NCBI GenBank assembly: GCA_946221065.1
Contig: CAMIIO010000010.1
Location: 1 to 64,000 of the forward strand
Length of the DNA stretch: 64,000 nt
Source of the DNA: an uncultured Rothia sp.
Lineage (GTDB): Bacteria; Actinomycetota; Actinomycetes; Actinomycetales; Micrococcaceae
Direction of reading: 5' to 3'
Positions 1-7,932 of the stretch are shown here, piece by piece. Numbering within the stretch: the first letter of the stretch is position 1; every line of letters begins with the position of its first letter. The notes beneath the pieces were generated by a model. It did not search any database and was not told where the DNA came from. It saw nothing but the letters and a program-made list of their open reading frames with translations. The position numbers and the translations under genes were made by a program.

Positions 1-54
1 CTAGTACTCCGCCCTCTCACGGCGGCAACACCGGTTCAAATCCGGTTGGGGTCA
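1..54 (+). tRNA. tRNA-Glu (CTC), 5' end cut by window edge
   Basis: This is the 3' part of a glutamate tRNA. The anticodon stem-loop (CCGCC, loop with CTC anticodon, GGCGG), the T arm (ACCGG / CCGGT with TTCAAAT loop) and the 3' acceptor strand are present. The bases match the complete copy at 250-322 exactly. The D arm and 5' acceptor lie before the window. The DNA after the discriminator A reads CAG, so the CCA tail is not encoded and must be added by tRNA nucleotidyltransferase. Confidence 0.93.
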
Positions 55-63
55 CAGGCAAAA

Positions 64-97
64 GAAATCCTCCGCAGAAATGCGGAGGATTTTTTAT
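64..97 (+). terminator. Rho-independent terminator after first tRNA-Glu
   Basis: A 12-bp perfect stem (AAATCCTCCGCA at 65-76 with its complement at 81-92) closes a GAAA tetraloop and runs directly into a T-tract. It ends the first tRNA transcript 10 bases after the tRNA, so the second copy needs its own promoter in 98-249. I could not identify that promoter with confidence. Confidence 0.9.
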
Positions 98-249
98 TGC
101 CTCTTCTGATATTTTGCTGATACTTCACATTTCCTGCTGGAGCCCAATAGCGTGAAGATTAGTAGGGCTCATGAAATAAGCTACTGATTTGGTGATATGC
201 AAAAAATCGGGTAAGCTTCTATCTGTTGCTTCGCGCAAGTAACGGTGAC

Positions 250-325
250 GGCCCCATCGTATAGCGGCCTAGTACTCCGCCCTCTCACGGCGGCAACACC
301 GGTTCAAATCCGGTTGGGGTCACCA
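250..325 (+). tRNA. tRNA-Glu (CTC)
   Basis: This is a complete glutamate tRNA. The acceptor stem pairs GGCCCCA (250-256) with TGGGGTC (315-321), with one G-T pair. The anticodon stem CCGCC/GGCGG frames the anticodon CTC, which reads GAG codons. The T arm is ACCGG-TTCAAAT-CCGGT. The discriminator is A322, and an encoded CCA follows at 323-325, unlike the copy at the left edge. A tRNA-Glu upstream of the ltbR-leuCD region is the usual arrangement in related actinobacteria. Confidence 0.97.
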
Positions 326-332
326 AAACTCT

Positions 333-366
333 AAAGACTTCTTCATTTTCTGAAGAAGTCTTTTTT
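333..366 (+). terminator. Rho-independent terminator after second tRNA-Glu
   Basis: A 13-bp perfect stem (333-345 with 351-363) has a TTTTC loop and merges into a run of T. It ends the tRNA transcript and separates it from the GTPase gene downstream. Confidence 0.9.
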
Positions 367-428
367 GTTGCCCGGATTCACCTCTTAACAGCCCGAACAA
401 GATATTTCCTTATGGGAGAATGTTTAGC

Positions 429-2186
429 GTGGATGATCAAACTAAACCTTTCGTAGCCCCTCATAACGACGTCGACGCCGAGCTTGCCTCGGTCAAAACC
501 GCACGCGCGGCCATCTCCGCCGTTAGCCTGCCGCTAGAGACAGCGGAGGTCCAAGAAGCTCGCCACACGATTTCTAAAACCATCACTCAACTTGATGATT
601 ACGTGCTGCCCCGCCTTGCTTCTCTTGACGCCCCACTCACCGTGGTAGTGGGTGGCTCAACGGGTGCCGGAAAATCCACCCTGGTGAACACGCTACTGGG
701 GGAGGCCATTACTCGCTCCGGGGCAATTCGCCCTACTACTCGTCAACCAGTACTCATTCACCGCCCGGAAGATATTGAGGCTCTCTCGCCTTCGCGCACC
801 CTGCCACATTTGGAAAGGGTTAAAGTCTCCGGGAAACTAGTGGGTGCCGAGCACGCCACTAACGATCAACTCTTCACCGTAGAAAATACGTCTATTCCTG
901 CCGGAATTGCGCTCATTGATGCACCCGATGTGGACTCGGTGAGCGCCGATAACCGCCGTCTAGCTAAACAGCTCTTACAGGTAGCAGATCTTTGGCTCTT
1001 CGTCACCACCGCAAATCGCTATGCCGACGCCGTACCGTGGGAACTGCTCAACGAAGCAGTCGCACGAGACATCACCATCGCCGTCATTTTGAACCGCGTG
1101 CCCGAAGGCTCGGAAGACGAAATCGAAGAAGACCTGCGCCGTATGCTCCACGATGCCGGTATCGAACCGGCACACTTACTAACCGTGACCGAGCAAGAGG
1201 TAGACGAGAGCGGCTTACTACCTGTTGTTGCTCTGGCACCGTTGGTCTTTTGGCTAAGACAGCTCGGTGCCGACGGTGAGGAACGCTCGCGTATTGCCCG
1301 GCAGACCCTCGAAGGATCGGTGCGCACAGTAGCCGAGCGTATTGACGCCATCGCACTAGCTCAAAGCGCGCAGTTCGATACCGCCGCACGCCTTGAAAAA
1401 GCCATCACTAACTCTTACCAGCACGCCGCCGACAATATTATTGCCTCCACCCAAGACGGTTCGCTCCTGCGCGGTGAGGTACTTTCTCGCTGGCAGGATT
1501 TTGTGGGAACCGGAGAATTTTTCCGTAGCATTGAAACCGGTATTGGTCGCCTTCGAGACAGGGTAGCGGGATTCTTTAAAGGCCAGCCTACACAGGCAGT
1601 GGAAGTTGAACAGGCACTTGAAATCGGGCTACACTCGGTCATCGTAGAAGAAGCCGCAAAAGCGGCGGAAACCACTCAGCGACTCTGGTTAGAAGAGCGA
1701 GCCGGTAGAGCCCTGCTGGGATCCTTTGACGCCGGACGCCTCAGCGATGATTTCCCGGCGCGTGTTGCAGAAGGCATTCGCGCCTGGCAATCGGATGTGA
1801 TGGAAATGATTAGCGCGGAAGGCGCGGATAAACGCCAGCGCGCCCGATTCATGTCTCTGGGTGTAAACGCCGCGGCAGTTATTCTCATGGTTGCCGTATT
1901 TTCGATGACCGGTGGACTCACCGGACTAGAGGTGGGTATTGCCGGGGGGTCCGGCGTCGTTGGCACTAAGCTCTTAGAGGCAGTTTTTGGTGAGGACGCC
2001 GTGCGTCGGATGGCTCTTGGGGCTCGAAAGAATCTTGAAACTCGAATCAACGAGATGTTGCAGGATCACGCAGAAGAATTTCATCGTATGTTAGACCACC
2101 TTGACCTTGGCCCGGCACCTGAGCTTCTGGTGCAGAGCGCAACCGAAGTACGTTCCGCGGCAGCGTCGCTGAAAGGAAACCGCTAG
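429..2186 (+). CDS. Dynamin-like membrane-associated GTPase, first of a pair
   Basis: A GTP-binding protein of the dynamin-like/Era-related P-loop class. Counting from an in-frame ATG at 420, the P-loop GGSTGAGKS is at 78-86, the switch-type RPTTRQP at 104-110, and the G3 motif DAPD at 167-170 followed by VDSV. A canonical N/TKxD G4 motif is not obvious; LNRVPEG occupies that place. A hydrophobic, Gly-rich segment near residues 480-515 suggests membrane contact, and the flanking helical regions resemble dynamin stalks. I chose the GTG at 429 because the only Shine-Dalgarno sequence, GGGAG at 414-418, is 10 bases before it but only 1 base before the ATG at 420. The stop is 5 bases before a second, related GTPase gene, so they form an operon. 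Membrane remodelling or septation is possible by analogy with actinobacterial DynA/DynB pairs, but that role is inferred. Confidence 0.75.
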   Translation: MDDQTKPFVAPHNDVDAELASVKTARAAISAVSLPLETAEVQEARHTISKTITQLDDYVLPRLASLDAPLTVVVGGSTGAGKSTLVNTLLGEAITRSGAIRPTTRQPVLIHRPEDIEALSPSRTLPHLERVKVSGKLVGAEHATNDQLFTVENTSIPAGIALIDAPDVDSVSADNRRLAKQLLQVADLWLFVTTANRYADAVPWELLNEAVARDITIAVILNRVPEGSEDEIEEDLRRMLHDAGIEPAHLLTVTEQEVDESGLLPVVALAPLVFWLRQLGADGEERSRIARQTLEGSVRTVAERIDAIALAQSAQFDTAARLEKAITNSYQHAADNIIASTQDGSLLRGEVLSRWQDFVGTGEFFRSIETGIGRLRDRVAGFFKGQPTQAVEVEQALEIGLHSVIVEEAAKAAETTQRLWLEERAGRALLGSFDAGRLSDDFPARVAEGIRAWQSDVMEMISAEGADKRQRARFMSLGVNAAAVILMVAVFSMTGGLTGLEVGIAGGSGVVGTKLLEAVFGEDAVRRMALGARKNLETRINEMLQDHAEEFHRMLDHLDLGPAPELLVQSATEVRSAAASLKGNR

Positions 2187-2191
2187 AGACT

Positions 2192-3916
2192 ATGGCAACA
2201 TCGCAAGATAGACAGCAGGCACTTTCACAGCTTTCACACCGTGTAGAGGCGCTTTCACAGGCGGCGGAACTTGGCGCAGGTAGGGTAGATCCGGATGCGC
2301 TGGATTATGCGGAAAATATTCTAGAGCGCACCTCACATCGCCGTGAGCTTTCCGCCGAGCACACCGTTATTGGCTTTTTTGGTGCCACTGGGTCCGGCAA
2401 ATCTTCGCTGTTCAATGCCGTTATCGGTCACAAGGTGGCGCAAAGTGCTGCCCGTAGGCCCACCACCTCTAAGGCTCAAGCCGCGATTTGGGGCAGGGCA
2501 GGGAGCCAGGAGTTGCTGGACTGGCTGGAGGTGGAGAACCGAGTCTTTATGGATGATGACGGTGAGCGTGCCGGACGTGCCCTCAACCAGGCGGAAATGC
2601 CCAAGAACGCCGGTATGTGGGGTCGCATGAAGCAGATGGTGGGCAGGGGAGAGCTAGAGACTCATAGCGGCGGGCTCATCCTTCTGGATCTGCCCGACTT
2701 TGACTCGGTAGAGAAATCTAACCGCGCTATCGTGGAGCGTATGGCAGGGTATGTGGACGTGCTGGTGTGGGTTTTTGACCCGCAAAAGTATGCGGATGCT
2801 GTAATTCACCACGAGTTCATTACCCCGCTTGCAGAGCACGGTTCGGTAACCATGGCGGTGCTTAATCAAAGCGACAGGATCCGCTCCGAAGAAATTCCGG
2901 GAGTTCTGGAATCCTTACAGCGACTACTGGCCGAGGACGGGCTGAGCTCCCATCTATTAGCGGCGCCTATGGCGGTATCGGCTAAAACCGGTGAGGGGAT
3001 TGAGCAGCTACGCACCGTGTTAGGCCGCGTAGCAGTAGAAAAATCGGCGGCGCTTGCTCGTATTGAAGCAGATTTAGAAAGCGCCCGCGAAGAACTGGCA
3101 CATCATGATGGTAACGGTATTCCAGATGGAATCACTGCAAGCGCGGTTCGTTTGCTAGATGACGGACTCTTTGAGTCCTCCGGTGCTCCCGCGGTGGTGA
3201 AGGCTGCCGGCCAGTCGTATCGGCTTCATGCGGCGTCGAACACGGGTTGGATTGCTACTCGCTGGCTGCTGAAGTTTCGCAAAGATCCCCTGAAACGTTT
3301 GAATTTACACCGTGCGGATGAGTCAAAGGAGATCACGCGCTCTTCGTTACCCCCGCTCAGTGCGGGGCAAAAATCCTTAGCTAGCTCAGCAATCCGTGGC
3401 TTTGCACAGAGTTGTTCCGAGGGTGTGCAGGAGCCGTGGCTCCACGCTATTCGGGATGCCGCACGAACCTACGAAAACGAGTTACCGCAGGGTTTGGAGA
3501 GAGCCGTTGCTAGCACCGATTATCGTGCCCAAAAAAAGCAGTGGTGGTGGGTGTTGCTTAACGTTTTGCAGTGGCTCAGCATTCTGATGGTACTCGGCGG
3601 CTTGCTCTGGCTCACTGCTCTCGCTGGGGCACAATATTTTCAGATTATGCTTCCTGATCCGCCGTATATTGAGGGCTTTCCGCTGCCCGTTCCCACTCTG
3701 TTAGTGCTCACCGGTGTGTTATGTGGCATTGTTACTGCGGTGCTCGGTAGGCTCTTTGCCGCGGCGGGGCGGCGAATCTATGAGCGAAAAATTACCCGGC
3801 AGATTCAAAAAAATATCGAGGGCATCTCAGAATCGTATGTGGTTTCTCCGGTTCGCGAGGAAATTCAACGGCACAGCACCTACACTGAATTATTAGAAGC
3901 GGCGCGTCTTCATTAG
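2192..3916 (+). CDS. Dynamin-like membrane GTPase, second of a pair
   Basis: This 574-residue GTPase has its P-loop GATGSGKSS at residues 64-72, a G3 motif DLPDFDSV, and NQSD in the G4 position. Two strong membrane segments lie near the C-terminus (about 451-477, which is rich in Trp, and 499-526), followed by a basic helical tail. It shares with the upstream GTPase both the unusual DxPDxDSV G3 motif and a YADAV motif about 30 residues further on, so the two are diverged paralogues. The genes are 5 bases apart. The product probably sits in the cytoplasmic membrane and may form hetero-oligomers with its partner, as known dynamin pairs do. The cellular role cannot be read from the sequence; YfjP-like GTPases are the nearest recognised relatives. 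Confidence 0.75.
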   Translation: MATSQDRQQALSQLSHRVEALSQAAELGAGRVDPDALDYAENILERTSHRRELSAEHTVIGFFGATGSGKSSLFNAVIGHKVAQSAARRPTTSKAQAAIWGRAGSQELLDWLEVENRVFMDDDGERAGRALNQAEMPKNAGMWGRMKQMVGRGELETHSGGLILLDLPDFDSVEKSNRAIVERMAGYVDVLVWVFDPQKYADAVIHHEFITPLAEHGSVTMAVLNQSDRIRSEEIPGVLESLQRLLAEDGLSSHLLAAPMAVSAKTGEGIEQLRTVLGRVAVEKSAALARIEADLESAREELAHHDGNGIPDGITASAVRLLDDGLFESSGAPAVVKAAGQSYRLHAASNTGWIATRWLLKFRKDPLKRLNLHRADESKEITRSSLPPLSAGQKSLASSAIRGFAQSCSEGVQEPWLHAIRDAARTYENELPQGLERAVASTDYRAQKKQWWWVLLNVLQWLSILMVLGGLLWLTALAGAQYFQIMLPDPPYIEGFPLPVPTLLVLTGVLCGIVTAVLGRLFAAAGRRIYERKITRQIQKNIEGISESYVVSPVREEIQRHSTYTELLEAARLH

Positions 3917-3953
3917 TGCTCGCATTGTTTTAGGGGATAGGGGAAGGTAGGGC

Positions 3954-4601
3954 ATGAGAAAAGAACTGGGAGGTGAAAGCTCTTCTCTGGTTATCCGCGA
4001 ATATCGTGATAGCGATGAGCTTGCTTGGGTTCGGTGTCGTGTTCTAGCTTTTCTGGATACTAGCTACCGGGACGATATCCATCCGTATCGCGAACGTTAC
4101 GATAATCCTGCGGTTCAGCTGGTTGCCGAGGATAGCCTTACAGGGCAGCTGGTAGGCCTGCTTGACGTTGAATATGAGCGTAAGCCGGGCGATGTGTGTA
4201 ATTTTCCCGGTGAACTCGGAGGAGTGATTTGGCATTTGGCAGTACTTCCCGAGTACCGTTCCAAGGGCATTGCCAATCAAATGTGGCACCACGCCTTGGA
4301 GCTTCTGCGGGCACAGCAGATTACTCGCTTGGAAGTGTGGACGCAGGATGACGATGCTGCTAATCGCTGGTACACCAAACGTGGTTTCACGCTAAAAACC
4401 CGCTATCTGAACGTCTATTCCAGAGGACCCATTAGTCAGGGACCAATGAAAGATTTGTTACCGGGCTTAGGGGATACCTGGAAGTATCGTCATATTCGGA
4501 GTTTTAATTTTGAGGCCGAGGTCAAGAAGCGGGAAGAGCTTGAGAAATTGAGCTATCGCCTTCATGAGGTGCGCGGTTATGAACTAAAGCTTACCGGCTA
4601 G
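3954..4601 (+). CDS. GNAT-family N-acetyltransferase
   Basis: A 215-residue GCN5-related acetyltransferase. The core is seen as a beta strand (GVIWHLAVLPEYR) running into the acetyl-CoA loop RSKGIANQM, then the helix HHALELL, and a terminal LEVWTQDDDAANRWYTKRGF that matches GNAT motif B. A C-terminal extension of about 50 charged residues follows the fold. The substrate is unknown. It starts 37 bases after the GTPase pair on the same strand and probably shares their transcript. The ATG follows a weak GGAAGG. The family call is firm; there is no basis for a specific function. Confidence 0.82.
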   Translation: MRKELGGESSSLVIREYRDSDELAWVRCRVLAFLDTSYRDDIHPYRERYDNPAVQLVAEDSLTGQLVGLLDVEYERKPGDVCNFPGELGGVIWHLAVLPEYRSKGIANQMWHHALELLRAQQITRLEVWTQDDDAANRWYTKRGFTLKTRYLNVYSRGPISQGPMKDLLPGLGDTWKYRHIRSFNFEAEVKKREELEKLSYRLHEVRGYELKLTG

Positions 4602-4623
4602 CGCTGAATGTGTGGCTCTCTGC

Positions 4624-4675
4624 CTAGCGGTGTGCCCGTATTGTTCCGCAGGGAACAATACGGGCACACCGCTAG
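4624..4675. terminator. 24-bp perfect inverted repeat between convergent genes
   Basis: The arms 4624-4647 and 4652-4675 are perfectly complementary over 24 bp with a 4-base loop (GCAG). It lies between the ends of the GNAT gene (+) and the IclR gene (-), so it would stop transcription from both sides. Neither flank has a T-tract, so it is not a textbook intrinsic terminator; it may act with Rho or as an RNA-stabilising end. Confidence 0.65.
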
Positions 4676-4691
4676 TAGAACGTGCGGAAGT

Positions 4692-5429
4692 TTATGCTGC
4701 CCGAAGTGCGTCCGTTAACTGGTGAGCTGCATGACATACTACTTCAGCGTGGAGTCTTCCGGGCTGCCTGGTTAATCGCTCAATAGGGCCGGAAATGGAG
4801 ACGGCAGCAATTACTTTTCCGGTGGAGTTACGAACGGGAGCGGAAACGGAGGCGGTGCCGCGCTCACGCTCACCTACAGATTGTGCCCAGCCGCGACGTC
4901 GTACCGCTGCGAGCATGGTGGCGGAAAAGCGAGCATTGCGGAGTCCCTCCACTAAGCGCGCGTGGTCTTCCCAGGCGGTAAGTACCTGGGCGGCAGAGCC
5001 GGCGCGCATGGAAAGCTGGGTTCCTACCGGGATGGTGTCGCGTAAGCCAATAGGGCGTTCTGCGGAGGCAACGCACACTCGCCAGTCGCCTTGACGGCGA
5101 TACACTTGGGCGGATTCGCCGGTAGCGTTGCGAAGCTGGTTGAGAACCGGCCCGGCGGCTGCGATGAGTCGATCTTCGCCTGCGGCAGAGGCTAGTTCTG
5201 CCATGCGCGGTCCGAGCATGAAGCGTCCTTGGATGTCGCGCGCTACAAAGCGATGGTGGGTGAGCGCCACGGCAAGACGGTGCGTGGTGGGACGTGCTAG
5301 GCCGGTTGATTCTACAAGTTGAGAAAGGGTTGCTGGGCCTGCTTCGAGACAATCAAGGATGTAGGCTGCTTTATCGAGCACGCCTACGCCGGAGGATATT
5401 CTCTGGGAGGTGGTTTCTTCTCCGCTCAC
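4692..5429 (-). CDS. ltbR: IclR-family regulator of leucine synthesis (LtbR-like)
   Basis: A 245-residue IclR-type repressor. The N-terminal winged helix-turn-helix (residues about 15-75, with LSQLVESTGLARPTTHRL as the recognition part) is followed by an IclR effector domain, which retains family features such as AAVSISGP near the end. It is divergent from leuCD, the arrangement known for LtbR in Corynebacterium and relatives, where LtbR represses leuB, leuCD and trp genes. The GTG start follows GAGAGGAA at a good distance. The effector is not known from the sequence. The assignment rests on family plus position. Confidence 0.85.
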   Translation of the reverse strand: MSGEETTSQRISSGVGVLDKAAYILDCLEAGPATLSQLVESTGLARPTTHRLAVALTHHRFVARDIQGRFMLGPRMAELASAAGEDRLIAAAGPVLNQLRNATGESAQVYRRQGDWRVCVASAERPIGLRDTIPVGTQLSMRAGSAAQVLTAWEDHARLVEGLRNARFSATMLAAVRRRGWAQSVGERERGTASVSAPVRNSTGKVIAAVSISGPIERLTRQPGRLHAEVVCHAAHQLTDALRAA

Positions 5430-5617
5430 GGGTTCCTCTCAGAATATGCATCTGTGATGGGTGGGGACAGCTGTTTTACCTATAATTAGTAGGTATTTAT
5501 GCACTGCTAAGTAAAATTATGCCATTCTCATATTATGATATGCAAGCTCATTAAATGGAAAGTTATTCTGATCATCGCCAAACTAGTGAAAGCAGATCAA
5601 TTCTAGGAGGAAACACC
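5430..5617. promoter_or_regulatory. ltbR-leuC divergent control region
   Basis: The region holds two palindromes: TACCTA (5477-5482) with TAGGTA (5490-5495) around an A/T core, and CATAT-TATG-ATATG at 5529-5542. The second overlaps a possible leuC -10 box, TATGAT at 5534-5539. A perfect AGGAGG at 5605-5610 is the leuC ribosome site. The palindromes are candidate LtbR operators; this is inferred from position and symmetry only. Confidence 0.45.
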
Positions 5618-7039
5618 ATGGCAGATGGTATTGCTTCGGCCCCACGTACCTTGGCTGAAAAAGTATGGAATGCGCACACTGTTGTACGCGGTGAGGGCGG
5701 TAAACCAGACCTTCTATACATCGATTTGCACCTGGTACACGAAGTAACCTCTCCTCAGGCATTTGAAGGCTTACGCCTGGAAAATCGTGGCTTGCGTCGC
5801 ACGGACCTTACCATTGCTACCGAGGACCACAACACGCCCACCGAAGATATTTTCTCCACAATTGCAGATATTACCTCTCGCACACAGATTGAAACCCTGC
5901 GTAAGAATGCCGCAGAATTTGGGGTTCGTATTCACTCACTTGGTGACATTGAACAGGGCATTGTGCATGTGGTGGGTCCGCAGCTGGGACTTACTATGCC
6001 CGGTATGACGGTTGTCTGTGGTGACTCGCATACTTCTACCCATGGAGCGTTCGGCGCTCTAGCTTTTGGTATTGGCACCTCGGAAGTTGAGCACGTGATG
6101 GCAACCCAAACTTTGCCATTAGCCCCGTTCAAGACGATGGCAATCAATGTGGAAGGAACCCTTAAGCCCGGAGTTACCGCCAAGGACATTATTTTGGCGG
6201 TTATTGCCGAAATCGGTACAGGTGGTGGTCAAGGCTATGTTCTTGAATATCGCGGCTCAGCTATTCGAGAGCTTTCTATGGAAGGCCGTATGACCATCTG
6301 TAACATGTCGATTGAAGCAGGTGCCCGTGCGGGTATGGTCGCGCCGGATCAGACCACGTTTGACTATGTCAAGGGACGCGAGCACGCGCCTGAGGGCAAA
6401 GACTGGGACGACGCCGTCGCCTACTGGAAAACCCTGCCCACCGATGAAGGAGCAACCTTTGACCGCGAGGTTTTTATCGACGCCAATGAGCTAGAACCGT
6501 TTGTTACCTGGGGAACAAATCCTGGTCAAGGCGTTCCGCTCTCGCACCATGTGCCCCACCCTGAAGATTTTGAACACGAAAACGATCGGGCGGCAGCACA
6601 GAAAGCCCTTGACTACATGGATTTGAAGCCCGGCACTCCGCTCAAGGATGTTCCCGTGGATGTGGTGTTCTTAGGCTCTTGTACCAACTCTCGTTTGGAA
6701 GATCTGCGTGCCGCGGCAGCGATTGTTGAGGGAAAAAAGATCGCTTCGAATGTACGCATGATGGTTGTTCCGGGATCTCAAAAGGTTCGTGCTCAAGCGG
6801 AATCGGAAGGGCTCGACCAAATTTTTAAAGATTTCGGTGCCGACTGGCGTTTTGCTGGTTGCTCAATGTGCCTGGGTATGAACCCGGATCAGCTTGAGCC
6901 GGGGGAGCGTTGCGCTTCAACTTCGAACCGAAACTTTGAAGGGCGTCAGGGTAAGGGCGGTCGCACACATTTGGTGTCTCCGCTTGTAGCTGCAGCGACG
7001 GCGATCCGCGGCACGTTGAGCTCACCAGCAGACTTGTAA
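5618..7039 (+). CDS. leuC: 3-isopropylmalate dehydratase large subunit
   Basis: The large subunit of isopropylmalate isomerase converts 2-isopropylmalate to 3-isopropylmalate in leucine synthesis, with LeuD. The aconitase fold is clear: YIDLHLVHEVTSPQAF near the start, GDSHTSTHGAFGALAFGIGTSEVEHV in the middle, and the 4Fe-4S cysteines in GSCTNSR and GCSMCLGMN. The protein is 473 residues, normal for LeuC. I chose the ATG at 5618 because AGGAGG ends 7 bases before it; an upstream in-frame ATG at 5555 has no such site. leuD follows after 22 bases. LtbR is the expected regulator. Confidence 0.97.
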   Translation: MADGIASAPRTLAEKVWNAHTVVRGEGGKPDLLYIDLHLVHEVTSPQAFEGLRLENRGLRRTDLTIATEDHNTPTEDIFSTIADITSRTQIETLRKNAAEFGVRIHSLGDIEQGIVHVVGPQLGLTMPGMTVVCGDSHTSTHGAFGALAFGIGTSEVEHVMATQTLPLAPFKTMAINVEGTLKPGVTAKDIILAVIAEIGTGGGQGYVLEYRGSAIRELSMEGRMTICNMSIEAGARAGMVAPDQTTFDYVKGREHAPEGKDWDDAVAYWKTLPTDEGATFDREVFIDANELEPFVTWGTNPGQGVPLSHHVPHPEDFEHENDRAAAQKALDYMDLKPGTPLKDVPVDVVFLGSCTNSRLEDLRAAAAIVEGKKIASNVRMMVVPGSQKVRAQAESEGLDQIFKDFGADWRFAGCSMCLGMNPDQLEPGERCASTSNRNFEGRQGKGGRTHLVSPLVAAATAIRGTLSSPADL

Positions 7040-7061
7040 GCACACGAGAAGGAAAAGCACG

Positions 7062-7649
7062 ATGGAACCTATTACTAAACATACCGGCGTGGGTGTGCCA
7101 CTGCACGCTTCCAATGTAGATACCGATCAGATCATTCCCGCCGTTTACCTTAAGCGAGTGACTAAGACCGGTTTTGATGATGCTCTCTTTGCAAGCTGGC
7201 GCAAAAATCCTGAGTTTGTGTTAAACCAAGAGCCCTACAAAAACGGTAGTGTTCTGGTTGCAGGGCCGGACTTCGGTACTGGCTCTTCTCGCGAGCACGC
7301 CGTGTGGGCGTTAAAAGATTACGGATTTCGTGTGGTAATTTCCGCGCGATTTGCCGATATTTTTAGGGGCAACTCTGGAAAACAGGGACTAGTTGCTGCG
7401 CAGGTGTCTCAGGATAACGTTGAACTGCTCTGGAAGGAACTGGATAACAATCCCGGTACTGAAATCACCGTAGATTTGGAGTCCAAGACCGTGCAGTGTG
7501 GTTCGCTAACTGTTCCTTTCCAGATTGATGATTACGTGCGCTGGCGCCTCATGGAAGGTCTTGACGACATTGGTTTGACCTTGCAACATGAAGAAAAAAT
7601 TGCAGAATTTGAGAAGAATCGCCCTTCCTGGTTGCCTACTACTCAGTAG
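7062..7649 (+). CDS. leuD: 3-isopropylmalate dehydratase small subunit
   Basis: This 195-residue small subunit supplies the swivelling domain of isopropylmalate isomerase. The signature region GSSREHAVWALKDYGFRVV followed by SARFADIFRGN is intact. It begins 22 bases after leuC with a GAAGGAAA ribosome site and ends the leuCD operon. Length and motifs are typical of a bacterial LeuD. Confidence 0.97.
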   Translation: MEPITKHTGVGVPLHASNVDTDQIIPAVYLKRVTKTGFDDALFASWRKNPEFVLNQEPYKNGSVLVAGPDFGTGSSREHAVWALKDYGFRVVISARFADIFRGNSGKQGLVAAQVSQDNVELLWKELDNNPGTEITVDLESKTVQCGSLTVPFQIDDYVRWRLMEGLDDIGLTLQHEEKIAEFEKNRPSWLPTTQ

Positions 7650-7932
7650 TAAGAATGCCTGCGGTAAAGATCTGAGCGTCAGCTAATCGTTAGGGTAAAG
7701 CGAACCCTGCTGGTTCTGTTGAGCTCTTATCGCTCAGCGAGAAGCTCTCGAGCCTTTACCGTGCGCGTTGGAGTTCGGTGCGGTGTACTCTTAGGGGTAA
7801 TAAATGCATTATCCTTAAGAATTGTTTGTTGCATGTGTGCCTTCACTAGGAGGCTTGCACCGCAATTTCTGATGAATTTACTGTAAAGACGGATTGATTC
7901 TTTACAGCGATACTCAAGACGATTGGAAATAT
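7650..7932. other. leuD-murA intergenic region with no gene, two inverted repeats
   Basis: Many actinobacteria carry an HU-type gene between leuD and murA, but no coding sequence is visible here. An imperfect hairpin around GAGCTC...GAGAAGCTC (about 7720-7749) may end the leuCD transcript, though it has no T-tract. A perfect repeat close to murA is listed separately. A promoter for murA should lie in this stretch, but no convincing -35/-10 pair could be fixed. Confidence 0.4.
7881..7907. promoter_or_regulatory. Perfect 8-bp inverted repeat upstream of murA
   Basis: CTGTAAAG (7881-7888) and CTTTACAG (7900-7907) form perfect arms with an 11-base spacer. The repeat ends 25 bases before the murA ATG. 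It could be a repressor operator or a leader hairpin. It has no known match that I recognise. Confidence 0.4.

Noticed and set aside
4624..4675. Insertion-sequence end or attachment site
   Set aside because: No transposase, target duplication or second copy is visible. A hairpin between convergent genes is the simpler reading.
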